Assembly (NCBI GenBank): GCA_016927475.1 | Contig: JAFGMO010000043.1 | Coordinates: 1 to 32,150, forward strand | DNA: 32,150 nucleotides | Direction: 5' to 3' | Source: Candidatus Aminicenantota bacterium | GTDB taxonomy: Bacteria > Acidobacteriota > Aminicenantia > Aminicenantales > Aminicenantaceae | Part shown: positions 10,515 to 18,035 of the stretch, piece after piece | Position numbering within the stretch: the stretch's first letter is position 1 | How the letters are laid out: each line of letters starts with the position of its first letter | Made by a program: the position numbers and the translations under genes | The notes under the pieces: generated by a model | Seen by the model: the letters and a program-made list of their open reading frames with translations, nothing else | What the model was told of the DNA's origin: nothing | The model's database searches: none

Positions 10515-12233
10515 TCACTCCTTTTTTTTGAAAAAAACCCTTGAAACTTTGCTTTTCCAGTCTTCTTCGTCAGGTTTTCCAGTCAGTTCAAGCTCTGCTC
10601 GAGCAGCGGCATGATCGGGATCGATCTCCAGAGCCATGTTAAACTGGCGGTTCGCTTTGACCACAAGACCGGAGTTTTTATAAAGCAATCCCAATCCCAC
10701 ATGAGCATCAGGGTTCCATTTGTCTAGTTCTATCGAACGGAGGAAATGCTCTTCCGCCTTTTTATGGGACGAGGTAATCTTCGATTCCGCCAGGCCCAAA
10801 AGAAAATAATATTTGGCCACGTCATCCTTTAGACGCATGGCCTCTTCTAATAGGATAATAGTCTCTTCATATTTATCCTGGTCAAACAGAGATTTTGCTT
10901 GTTTGTATTTATGTTCCGCTTTTTTTGAAGCATCTTCCCTACCATTGTCAACCAGAACCTGGAGTTTTTTTTCATATTCCCGTCTTTTATCAGGAGCCGA
11001 CAAGGTACGGAAAGCTTTAGAAAGATTATCAAATACCTCTTCAATTTTTTTCTTTGTCTCGGGAGAAACTCCCCGGCTGAAGAGATCCGGATGATACTTT
11101 CGGGCCATATTAAAATAGGCTTTCTTGATGTCGTCTGTAGTGGCGGAAAAGGGGATTCCCAGCATCTTGAAATAGTCGTAGTGTTTCATCTTCTGCCAAA
11201 AAACCAGTACTTCCTGAAGCTCCTTGTCTTGACTCTCCGGCGGTGCAGCCGAAGGTTTTACATCCGGGCCTGTTTGTTCTTTTCCTCCTTGCACAGGAGG
11301 AGAAGCGGCCGGGGGTTTTTCTACCGGTATCTGCGAATCCTGCGGAGGTTTCTTCGAAGGGGGCGGAGGGGATTCTAGGGGTTTTAGAGGAGGGAACTCT
11401 TTGGTAGGAGGTACCGGAGAAGAGTCGATATAGGCCGGCTTGACGACCTTTGCCGGTTCCTCTTCAGGGAGTTTCTCATCTTTTTCTTGCACCCTCTTCT
11501 GGGTACGTGGAGGCATTTTTTTCATCTCGGAAAGAGATTCAATCTCAGGTTCCTGTTTTACATCCTCCGGTTTTTCTCGTAAAACAATCATATCAAGACA
11601 GAATAAAAGAAAAAGGCTCTTCCAATAAACATCTTCGGGAAATCCTAAAATATCACAGATGGCCCGCGAAGACATATTTCCTTTCAGATAATGAAATATT
11701 TTCTTTTCTTCCGGTTGGAGACGGCTCAATAATTTTTGATCCTTCTGTATCGGAATCCGATCTTCCAGAAAGGATTTTAATTGGGCACTGTAAGACATAC
11801 CTCGGATCCCTTCTTCGATCAGATCAGGTATTTCAATAGAAGTCCCGTATTCTTTTTCAACAAAATCCTCTTCTTCGGTGAATGTGATATTCCCCTCAAA
11901 AGCAGGAAAAATATTAAAAAGGATCTCCTTTATTTGATAGATGAGCGTCTCCCGCAGTTCGGGAAAGGTAATTATGCCCTCATTTAACAAAGCCTTACCG
12001 AGGCCTAATTTCGGTTTGACGTACTGATCGATCTTGTCATAGACTTCCTCCGAAATTTTCCCCTGCATAAACAAAATCTCTCCCAGTCTTTCTTGGGAAA
12101 TGTTTGTTTTTGAAAAAACAAAATATCCGTTGAGGAAAAAAAATTCTTTTTCTATCTGATTATATGAAAAAGCTATCCGGCCGCTTTTTTTTCTAAGATG
12201 TATGTCTTTTAAATAAAGCGCTATATGTTCCAT
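10515..12233 (-). CDS. DUF4388-DnaJ-TPR multidomain protein
   Basis: 572 residues in four parts. Residues 1-125 resemble the DUF4388/PATAN-like domain (SGRIAFSYNQIEKEFFFLNG, then LGEILFMQGKISEE and LGKALLNEGIITFPEL), found in bacterial signalling proteins. Residues about 140-220 are a helical segment that could be a winged helix. A proline/lysine-rich linker follows (about 255-335). Residues 351-420 form a J domain with an intact HPD at 381-383 (MARKYHPDLFSRG), so it should stimulate a DnaK-type Hsp70. TPR-like repeats cover about 440-545 (YKQAKSLFDQDKYEETI, AHVGLGLLYKNSG). No signal peptide is present. GGAG lies about nine bases before ATG 12233. It is convergent with ligA with three bases between the stop codons. 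I suggest a regulatory Hsp70 co-chaperone; the client is unknown. Confidence 0.85.
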   Translation of the reverse strand: MEHIALYLKDIHLRKKSGRIAFSYNQIEKEFFFLNGYFVFSKTNISQERLGEILFMQGKISEEVYDKIDQYVKPKLGLGKALLNEGIITFPELRETLIYQIKEILFNIFPAFEGNITFTEEEDFVEKEYGTSIEIPDLIEEGIRGMSYSAQLKSFLEDRIPIQKDQKLLSRLQPEEKKIFHYLKGNMSSRAICDILGFPEDVYWKSLFLLFCLDMIVLREKPEDVKQEPEIESLSEMKKMPPRTQKRVQEKDEKLPEEEPAKVVKPAYIDSSPVPPTKEFPPLKPLESPPPPSKKPPQDSQIPVEKPPAASPPVQGGKEQTGPDVKPSAAPPESQDKELQEVLVFWQKMKHYDYFKMLGIPFSATTDDIKKAYFNMARKYHPDLFSRGVSPETKKKIEEVFDNLSKAFRTLSAPDKRREYEKKLQVLVDNGREDASKKAEHKYKQAKSLFDQDKYEETIILLEEAMRLKDDVAKYYFLLGLAESKITSSHKKAEEHFLRSIELDKWNPDAHVGLGLLYKNSGLVVKANRQFNMALEIDPDHAAARAELELTGKPDEEDWKSKVSRVFFKKKE

Positions 12234-12253
12234 TTATAATTACTCCCTATATA

Positions 12254-12283
12254 TATATAAAACATACTTTCGATTCAATACAA
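12254..12283 (-). promoter_or_regulatory. Possible promoter of the DnaJ-domain gene
   Basis: Minus-strand TTGTAT (12283-12278), an 18-base spacer and TATATA (12259-12254), about 20 bases before the ATG. The -10 lies in an AT-dinucleotide run, so its exact register is uncertain. Confidence 0.35.
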
Positions 12284-12351
12284 CACAAAAAATTTATTCG
12301 GGAATTGTTCACATCCATGAAACACCCAACCCTGATGGATTTTATCATAAA

Positions 12352-12380
12352 TTGAAAAGAACAGGAAATTGTGCTACGTT
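12352..12380 (+). promoter_or_regulatory. Possible promoter of the NAD synthetase operon
   Basis: TTGAAA (12352-12357), a 17-base spacer and TACGTT (12375-12380). Six bases separate the -10 from ATG 12387, so transcription would begin at the start codon itself. Confidence 0.45.
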
Positions 12381-12386
12381 TCCGTC

Positions 12387-13241
12387 ATGAAAGTTGCGCT
12401 GGCCCAAATCTCACCCCATCTCGGGGATGTCAAAAAAAATCTGGCACTTCATCTGGAATACATCGAAAAGGCTAAGAAAAAAAGGACTGACCTCCTTATC
12501 TTCCCTGAACTAAGCCTGACGGGATACACCCTGCAGGACCTCGTTCCCGATGTGGCCATAACTCCCGGTGACAGCAAGGAACTGGCCTTTCTCCTTAAGG
12601 CCGCCGGGAAAACGGCCGTCGTTTTAGGATTTATTGAAGAACGCGCCGAGGAAAAAGGTATTTTTTACAATTCCGTTGCTTATCTTTTCGATGGAAAAAT
12701 CCTCCATATTCACCGGAAGGTTTTTCTTCCCACCTTTGGGATGTTTGATGAAACCCGCTTCTTTGCCCAGGGGAAAAATTTCTTCACATTCCCCACACCA
12801 AACGGCCGAACAGGAATGATGATCTGTCGTGATTTCCTCAGCTACGGAGCGGGATACCTTCTTTTCGCCGGGGGAGCGGAAATAATTATTGCCATAAGTG
12901 CGGCACCCGGCCGGGGGCTTTCCGGAGAGGAAGGTTTTGGCTCGAGCAGAATGTGGGAATTAATGGGAGAGATGCTGTCCCGCTTCTCAAACGTTTTTTG
13001 CATATATTGCAACCGGGTTGGCTTTGAAGACGGCAAACCATTTGCAGGCGGATCTTTCATTTTCAATCCTTTTGGAAAACTTCTCTGCCTGGCGTCTTAT
13101 ACGGAAAGCCAAATGCTCATCCAGGATATCGACATGGAAGAAAGCAGGGAAGCCCGAAAACTTTGGCCCTATAAACGCGACGACAAACCGGAGATCATTC
13201 TCGAATCTTTAAAAAGGATTGTCGGAAAATATGAATATTAA
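12387..13241 (+). CDS. Nitrilase-family amidohydrolase, probable glutaminase partner of NAD synthetase
   Basis: 284 residues from ATG 12387 (MKVALAQISPHLGD), the family's normal opening. The C-N hydrolase catalytic triad is visible: Glu41 in FPELSLTGY, Lys111 in RKVFLPTFGMFDE and Cys147 in MMICRDF. The EDVW-type sequence after the cysteine in NadE glutaminase domains is replaced by RDFLSYG, so the match is not perfect. The gene overlaps the next one, nadE, by eleven bases. Because that NadE has no glutaminase domain, I infer that this protein supplies ammonia from glutamine to it, as the N-terminal domain does in fused glutamine-dependent NAD synthetases. It could instead be an independent amidase. 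There is no ribosome binding site at the expected place, and the promoter abuts the ATG. Confidence 0.83.
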   Translation: MKVALAQISPHLGDVKKNLALHLEYIEKAKKKRTDLLIFPELSLTGYTLQDLVPDVAITPGDSKELAFLLKAAGKTAVVLGFIEERAEEKGIFYNSVAYLFDGKILHIHRKVFLPTFGMFDETRFFAQGKNFFTFPTPNGRTGMMICRDFLSYGAGYLLFAGGAEIIIAISAAPGRGLSGEEGFGSSRMWELMGEMLSRFSNVFCIYCNRVGFEDGKPFAGGSFIFNPFGKLLCLASYTESQMLIQDIDMEESREARKLWPYKRDDKPEIILESLKRIVGKYEY

Positions 13242-14040
13242 CGGCCCGTTCGTCGAAAAAATCCTGAAATTATTCATCCGGGAAGAAATGAAAAAAAGTC
13301 ATTTCAGCCGGGGAATCATCGGGCTTTCCGGAGGCTTGGATTCTTCCGTTTGCACAGCTCTTGCTGCAGGGGCCCTGGGACCGAAGAACCTTACGGCTCT
13401 CATCCTGCCCTACGGAAAGGTATCACAAAAGGACGTTGAAGATGCCGAGCTGCTTGTCCGCGCTCTGGGAATAAAGTCCAAGACCATCGATATTTCCCCC
13501 ATGATCAATATTTATTATGAACGTTATCCTTTTAAAAACAACGTCGCCATTGGCAATAAGATGGCCCGGGAAAGGATGTCCATTCTTTACGATTTTTCCG
13601 TCCGTGAACAGGCTCTTGTTTTAGGGACAAGCAATAAATCCGAACTGTTGATCGGATACGGCACGATTCACGGAGACATGGCCTGCGCCATCAACCCCCT
13701 GGGGGATCTTTACAAAACCCAGGTTCGAATGCTGGCCCGGCATATCGGCATACCCAAACAAATTCTGAACAAAAAACCTTCAGCAGGGCTCTGGAAAGGA
13801 CAAACCGACGAAGGAGAGATAGGTTTGACCTATAAAGAACTGGATGAAATCCTTTTTTTAAGGGTGGATAATAAGAAATCCCGGGAAGAAATTTTAGCCA
13901 AGGGCTATTCGGAAAAAAGCGTCGACCATATCCTGAAACTCATCAAAAAATCCTCCTTCAAACGCAATCTCCCCCCCATCCCTAAAATTTCAACGCGAAC
14001 GGTCGGACATGATTTTCTTTATCCCCGCGACTGGGAATGA
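13231..14040 (+). CDS. nadE: NAD synthetase (synthetase domain only)
   Basis: 269 residues from ATG 13231, which overlaps the end of the amidase gene. NadE adenylates nicotinate adenine dinucleotide and amidates it to NAD, the last step of NAD synthesis. The PP-loop is intact: SGGLDSS at residues 33-39. Further family motifs are VLGTSNKSELLIGYGTIHGD (about 134-153), NPLGDLYKTQVR (about 158-169) and PSAGLWKGQTDEGEIG, where the GLWxGQTDE motif binds substrate. The family's usual length for the ammonia-type enzyme is 245-275 residues. A TTG at 13219 is an alternative start but no better. The neighbouring amidase suggests the pair works as a two-subunit glutamine-dependent enzyme. rsmI follows 18 bases later. 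Confidence 0.95.
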   Translation: MNINGPFVEKILKLFIREEMKKSHFSRGIIGLSGGLDSSVCTALAAGALGPKNLTALILPYGKVSQKDVEDAELLVRALGIKSKTIDISPMINIYYERYPFKNNVAIGNKMARERMSILYDFSVREQALVLGTSNKSELLIGYGTIHGDMACAINPLGDLYKTQVRMLARHIGIPKQILNKKPSAGLWKGQTDEGEIGLTYKELDEILFLRVDNKKSREEILAKGYSEKSVDHILKLIKKSSFKRNLPPIPKISTRTVGHDFLYPRDWE

Positions 14041-14058
14041 TTCCCGCAAGCCAAGAAT

Positions 14059-14766
14059 ATGCGAGACGTAAAAACGGAACCGGCTTCACGAGGAAAACTA
14101 TATATCGTGGCCACGCCCATCGGAAATCTTGAAGATCTGAGTTTTAGGGCTCTTAGAATCCTCAAAGAAGCGGAAGCCATCGCATGTGAAGATACCCGTC
14201 AAACTCTAAAGCTCCTCAACAAATACGGACTTAAGAAACGCTTGATCAGCTATTTCCAACCCAAGGAAGGGCAAAAAATCCCTCAAATCGTTGAAATTCT
14301 TATGCAGGGAAGAGATGTTGCACTGGTCTCAGATGCGGGAACACCCGGGATCTCCGACCCCGGATATCCGCTGATTCAAGAAGCGATCCAACGAGGGATC
14401 GTCGTTACCCCCATTCCCGGACCATCCGCCGTAACAACAGCTCTTTCGGCTGCAGGGCTCCCTTCTCATCGTTTTCTGTTTCTGGGTTTTCCGTCTCCCA
14501 AAAAAGAGGCCGCCCGAAAACTTTTGCTTTCCCTTAAAGACGAAAAGGCGACCCTCGTATTTTTTCTCCCGGTGAGAAAAATGGCCTTTTTCATACGGAT
14601 TGTCCTGGATACGCTTGGGGACCGCAGGGTTGTGATTGCCAGGGAATTGACAAAAATCCATGAAGAGTTCATCCGGGGAACCGCGGAAGATATCATAAAT
14701 CACTGGGCGGAAAAGAATTGGAAAGGCGAAGCCACCCTTCTCATTGAAGGTTTGGGGAAAAAATAA
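14059..14766 (+). CDS. rsmI: 16S rRNA (cytidine-1402-2'-O)-methyltransferase, short form
   Basis: 235 residues of the tetrapyrrole-methylase fold. RsmI 2'-O-methylates C1402 in the decoding centre of 16S rRNA with S-adenosylmethionine. Family motifs are LYIVATPIGNLEDLSFRA (about 14-31), ACEDTRQT, SDAGTPGISDPGYPL (about 94-108) and PGPSAVTTALSAAGLPSHRF. Most RsmI proteins have about 280 residues; this one ends at about the end of the methylase domain with TLLIEGLGKK and lacks the small C-terminal helical domain. The stop looks genuine since the following 180 bases hold only the hsp20 control region. There is no clear ribosome binding site, so translation may be coupled to nadE, which ends 18 bases upstream. 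Confidence 0.93.
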   Translation: MRDVKTEPASRGKLYIVATPIGNLEDLSFRALRILKEAEAIACEDTRQTLKLLNKYGLKKRLISYFQPKEGQKIPQIVEILMQGRDVALVSDAGTPGISDPGYPLIQEAIQRGIVVTPIPGPSAVTTALSAAGLPSHRFLFLGFPSPKKEAARKLLLSLKDEKATLVFFLPVRKMAFFIRIVLDTLGDRRVVIARELTKIHEEFIRGTAEDIINHWAEKNWKGEATLLIEGLGKK

Positions 14767-14781
14767 ATATTTCTATAAAGA

Positions 14782-14796
14782 TGGTGATCTTCACCA
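14782..14796 (+). other. Short inverted repeat after rsmI
   Basis: TGGTGA and TCACCA with a three-base loop, 16 bases after the rsmI stop. A run of six T occurs about 15 bases further on, too far for a standard terminator, so termination here is only a guess. Confidence 0.3.
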
Positions 14797-14858
14797 CGAA
14801 TAATCCTTGATTTTTTAACCACTAGCCCATCCATTTTTAATTTCCGGGCAATTTTCAC

Positions 14859-14875
14859 AAATTTTTGAAAAATTT
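14859..14875. repeat. Perfect AT-only palindrome upstream of the hsp20 promoter
   Basis: AAATTTTT, a central G, then AAAAATTT. It lies 11 bases before the -35 box and is part of an A/T-rich stretch that could serve as an UP element or bent DNA. Confidence 0.5.
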
Positions 14876-14885
14876 AGAAAAATAC

Positions 14886-14914
14886 TTGACAAATACACAC
14901 TAAGATATTATATT
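14886..14914 (+). promoter_or_regulatory. Strong predicted promoter of hsp20
   Basis: TTGACA (14886-14891), 17-base spacer and TATATT (14909-14914). It resembles a housekeeping promoter, not a heat-shock sigma-32 type. A predicted start near 14921 gives a leader of about 26 bases with a perfect AGGAGG (14934-14939). Confidence 0.75.
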
Positions 14915-14934
14915 AATAACGTACTAAGATATAA
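14899..14934 (+). promoter_or_regulatory. Direct repeats flanking the hsp20 -10 box, candidate operator
   Basis: ACTAAGATAT occurs at 14899-14908, ending in the spacer just before the -10, and again at 14923-14932, just after the predicted start and directly before the ribosome binding site. With two flanking bases the match is 11 of 12. The copies are 24 bases apart, a little over two helix turns, so one protein dimer or two could bind the same face. It matches neither CIRCE nor the HspR inverted repeat known to me. Confidence 0.5.
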
Positions 14935-14946
14935 GGAGGACAAAAA

Positions 14947-15411
14947 ATGGCGATTATCAGATGGGATCCCTTTAGGGACCTAGTGACTCTTCGCGAAAAA
15001 ATGAACCGGCTTTTTGAGGATGCTTTTACAGCCAGAGGCGATGAAAGAGATCTGGTAGCCAGCACGTGGACCCCAGCCGTTGATATTTACGAAACAGAGC
15101 AGGAACTCATTTTGACCGCAGAACTTCCCGGGATGGAAGAGGACGACATCGAGATCAGGATCGAGGACAGCAACTTGACCTTAAAAGGCGAAAGAAAATT
15201 CGAGAAGGAAACCAAGGAAGAAAATTACCACAGGATCGAAAGGGCATACGGTTCCTTTTACAGATCGTTTTCTCTGCCTCCCCATATCGACCAGGAAAAA
15301 ATTAAAGCTGAAAACGAAAACGGCGTACTGAAGATCACCATGCCCAAGAAACCAGAAGCCAAGCCCAAGAACATCAAGGTTCTAAAGGTCAAAGAAAAAG
15401 AAAAGAAATAA
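14947..15411 (+). CDS. Small heat shock protein, Hsp20/alpha-crystallin family
   Basis: 154 residues, usual size. Small heat shock proteins hold unfolding proteins in a refoldable state without ATP. The N-terminus MAIIRWDPFRDLVTLREKMNRLFED is classic for bacterial class A proteins. The alpha-crystallin domain covers about residues 45-137, with VDIYETEQELILTAELPGM, the ERAYGSFYRSFSLP stretch and the conserved NGVLKITMPKK (about 123-133). The tail KNIKVLKV contains the I-x-V type motif that docks between subunits. Perfect AGGAGG at seven bases from the ATG. It is a single-gene unit with its own strong promoter and terminator. Confidence 0.97.
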   Translation: MAIIRWDPFRDLVTLREKMNRLFEDAFTARGDERDLVASTWTPAVDIYETEQELILTAELPGMEEDDIEIRIEDSNLTLKGERKFEKETKEENYHRIERAYGSFYRSFSLPPHIDQEKIKAENENGVLKITMPKKPEAKPKNIKVLKVKEKEKK

Positions 15412-15431
15412 GATAAAGCTTAATCTGAAAG

Positions 15432-15464
15432 GCGTCCGTGTCTGCCGGCACGGACGCTTTTTTT
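15432..15464 (+). terminator. Rho-independent terminator of hsp20
   Basis: GCGTCCGTG (15432-15440) pairs with CACGGACGC (15449-15457) over an eight-base loop, followed by a run of seven T. The T run reaches the stop codon of the convergent permease gene (15463-15465), so the hairpin may also help end that transcript, though the minus strand has only a short T tract after it. Confidence 0.9.
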
Positions 15465-17829
15465 ATTCGTGCCTCAAGACCTGCACCGGATCGACATGAG
15501 CCGCACGCAAAGCACGAAAACCAACCGTGGCCAAAGCGATGGTCAAGACAGCGGCTCCTGAAAAAGCAAATGAACACGCGGACGGAGAAATACGGTATGC
15601 AAAATTTTGAAGCCAGTGGCCCATAAGGAAATAAGCCGCCGGCCAAGCCATAAGATTAGCCAAAGCCACTCCACCCGCAAAATCCCGGCAAATGAGCCAG
15701 ACCAGCCTTCCTTCCGAAGAACCCAGCACCTTACGAATGCCAATCTCCTTTATTCTTCTCTCCACCGCATACGAAGCCAACGCCAAAAGCCCCAGGCAAG
15801 CAATAAGGATCGAAAGGACGGTAACATAACCGAAGATCTTCTCCAATCTTTTTTCTTCCTCATAAAGCGAATCGAATTGGTCATCCAGGAAAAAATATGA
15901 GAAGGGCTGTTGGACGGTGAACCTTTCCCAGACATCCTTCAGATAGGCCATGGCTCCTTTGATATCCCCAGGGCTGATACGAACAGCCATATACCTGAAT
16001 AAATCCGGCCAAATGGCCAACACCATATCATCGACTTCCTGATGCAGGGAACGGAAATTAAAATCTTTAACGACACCGACGACACGCCCTTCAGCTCCTA
16101 GATTGAACATTTTACCGACAGCCGTTCCGGGATCCCATCCCATCGACTTCACCGCAGATTCATTTAGAATATAGCCGCCTCCTTCGCTATCAGCCATCAA
16201 GGGAGAAAAATCCCGTCCTGCAATAATTTTTGCCTGCAATGTCTGGATAAAATCATGGTCAACCGCCATCCAATTGATCATGGGATAATCATTCTCGCTC
16301 ATCCCCTCTATCCGGAAATTTTGCCTGTAGACCGGATTGCCGGGGAAAAAAGAAGTGGCTGATGCCGATAAAATCCGGGCATCACGCCTGAACTCCGCCT
16401 TCAGGGTTTCACAGTGGTCGAGTAAAGATTTTTCGTTTATAGGTATCATGACAACATGCTCTTTGTCGAAGCCCATCTCTTTCGAATGCATGTACCTGAG
16501 CTGTTTCGAGATAATCACCGTGCATATGATAAAAGTAATGGAGATAACGAACTGGAGAACGACTAAGCTTCTTCGGAAAAACGAAAAACCGATGCCCGTA
16601 ACAGACCTGTTCTTTATGATGTTCAAGGGTTTTAAGGAAGATATGAAAAGGGCGGGATAAAGCCCGGAAACAAATCCGGTGAAGATTACTATACCTGTGA
16701 TAAAAAAAAGAAGCTGAATATGATCTCCTGACAGGAGATGGAAACTTTTCCCCGTTATCCCCCTAAAAAGAGGAAGAATCCCTTCAACCAATAAAAAGGC
16801 GGCCGGCAACGCTATCAAAACAAGCAGGAAGGATTCTCCAAGATAATGCCTGACCAGCCGGAAACGTCCTGCCCCAAGAATCTTTCGAATCCCCACTTCC
16901 GGCGCCCGGTTTGTATATCGGGCCAGAGAAAGATTGACCGCGTTAAAACAGGCAATCAGCAAAATGAAAAGGGCGGCCGCTGAAAAAACATACAAAGTGC
17001 CCATCCGGGTTCCCGCCTCCATCTCTCCCCGCCAATGGGAATGAATGTGTATAGAGGTCAACGGCTGGAAAAGAAACCGGAATTTATACAGCCGTCTTGC
17101 TTCTTCTCCCTTATACTCATCAATGAAGGCCGGCATCTTTTCCTCGAGGCTGTTGATTGATGTATTGGGTGATAACCGGATATAGGTGAAATAATTGGAT
17201 ACGCCCCAAGCATCATGATGTCTTCGGCCTTCATCGGCAAATGAACCAAGAACATCAAATTTGATGTGGGAATTAGCCGGGATGTCCTGAAAAATCCCGG
17301 ATATGGTGTAATTCCTGGTTCCATAAAGAGTAAAAATCTGGCCTATGGGATCTGAATTTTTGAAATAGCTGTCCCTTACTGTTTTCGAAATAAGGATCGC
17401 CCGCGGATCGTTTAAGACCGTTGCCGGATCTCCTGCCACCAGCGGTATAGAAAACAGATCAAAAATCTCAGGATCGGCGAAGCAGGCCCTTCGGTGGATA
17501 CGCATTCCCTTATACAGGAATTCCACATCCTGAATATTGAGTCTTGCCGTTTTGTCGACTTCCGGAAATTCCCGTTTAAGGGCCGGTGCCAGAGGGGCGG
17601 GCGTAAAAACAAATCGGTCCAAAATGCCGTCGCCCTCATCTTGACTGATAATTCTATAGGTTCTCTCAGCATGAGGATGGAACCGGTCATAACTGGTTTC
17701 ATACCGGACAAAAAGATAAAGAAGAATGCAGCAGGACATTCCCAGGGACAAACCGAATAGGTTGATAATCGTGTATCCCTTTTGACGAAAAATACTTCTC
17801 AATAACGGTTTGACGGAGTTCAATCTCAT
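15463..17829 (-). CDS. FtsX/MacB-type ABC transporter permease without a neighbouring ATPase
   Basis: 788 residues. One membrane span near residues 18-42, an extracytoplasmic MacB-type domain (about 45-250), an FtsX domain with three or more spans (about 285-405), another span near 420-440, a second extracytoplasmic domain (about 445-640) and a second FtsX domain (about 668-781) ending in RAAHVDPVQVLRHE. The EVGIRKILGAGR and EIGIRKVLGSSE loops are the coupling motifs that contact an ATPase. MacB-type permeases move or pull substrates across the envelope by mechanotransmission rather than classical transport. No LolD/MacB-type ATPase gene lies next to it, so it must borrow one. AAGGA sits eight bases before ATG 17829. 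Such long permeases are frequent in Acidobacteriota and Bacteroidota. Confidence 0.9.
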   Translation of the reverse strand: MRLNSVKPLLRSIFRQKGYTIINLFGLSLGMSCCILLYLFVRYETSYDRFHPHAERTYRIISQDEGDGILDRFVFTPAPLAPALKREFPEVDKTARLNIQDVEFLYKGMRIHRRACFADPEIFDLFSIPLVAGDPATVLNDPRAILISKTVRDSYFKNSDPIGQIFTLYGTRNYTISGIFQDIPANSHIKFDVLGSFADEGRRHHDAWGVSNYFTYIRLSPNTSINSLEEKMPAFIDEYKGEEARRLYKFRFLFQPLTSIHIHSHWRGEMEAGTRMGTLYVFSAAALFILLIACFNAVNLSLARYTNRAPEVGIRKILGAGRFRLVRHYLGESFLLVLIALPAAFLLVEGILPLFRGITGKSFHLLSGDHIQLLFFITGIVIFTGFVSGLYPALFISSLKPLNIIKNRSVTGIGFSFFRRSLVVLQFVISITFIICTVIISKQLRYMHSKEMGFDKEHVVMIPINEKSLLDHCETLKAEFRRDARILSASATSFFPGNPVYRQNFRIEGMSENDYPMINWMAVDHDFIQTLQAKIIAGRDFSPLMADSEGGGYILNESAVKSMGWDPGTAVGKMFNLGAEGRVVGVVKDFNFRSLHQEVDDMVLAIWPDLFRYMAVRISPGDIKGAMAYLKDVWERFTVQQPFSYFFLDDQFDSLYEEEKRLEKIFGYVTVLSILIACLGLLALASYAVERRIKEIGIRKVLGSSEGRLVWLICRDFAGGVALANLMAWPAAYFLMGHWLQNFAYRISPSACSFAFSGAAVLTIALATVGFRALRAAHVDPVQVLRHE

Positions 17830-17851
17830 GGTTTTATTCCTTATATTTATA

Positions 17852-17881
17852 ATAATAATAGGGATTATTACATTTTATCAA
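17852..17881 (-). promoter_or_regulatory. Possible promoter of the FtsX/MacB-type permease
   Basis: Minus-strand TTGATA (17881-17876), an 18-base spacer and TATTAT (17857-17852). The -10 lies in a repeated TAT stretch and its register could shift by three bases. Confidence 0.4.
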
Positions 17882-17995
17882 AAACAAGTCCGGGAAAAAA
17901 TTCTAAAGGACATTCTAAAATGTGAGACATATCCTCTTATTGAAGCGCAAATAATATGCCAATAAAGATTATATTGAATTTCTTCCACCATTTTC

Positions 17996-18023
17996 TTGAC
18001 ATCTACTGTTCTATTTGTATTAT
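17996..18023 (+). promoter_or_regulatory. Predicted promoter of argR
   Basis: TTGACA (17996-18001), a 16-base spacer and TATTAT (18018-18023). A second overlapping TATTAT at 18021-18026 would give a 19-base spacer. Either way transcription starts about three to six bases before ATG 18036, leaving no room for a ribosome binding site. Confidence 0.65.
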
Positions 18024-18035
18024 TATACAGAAGTA

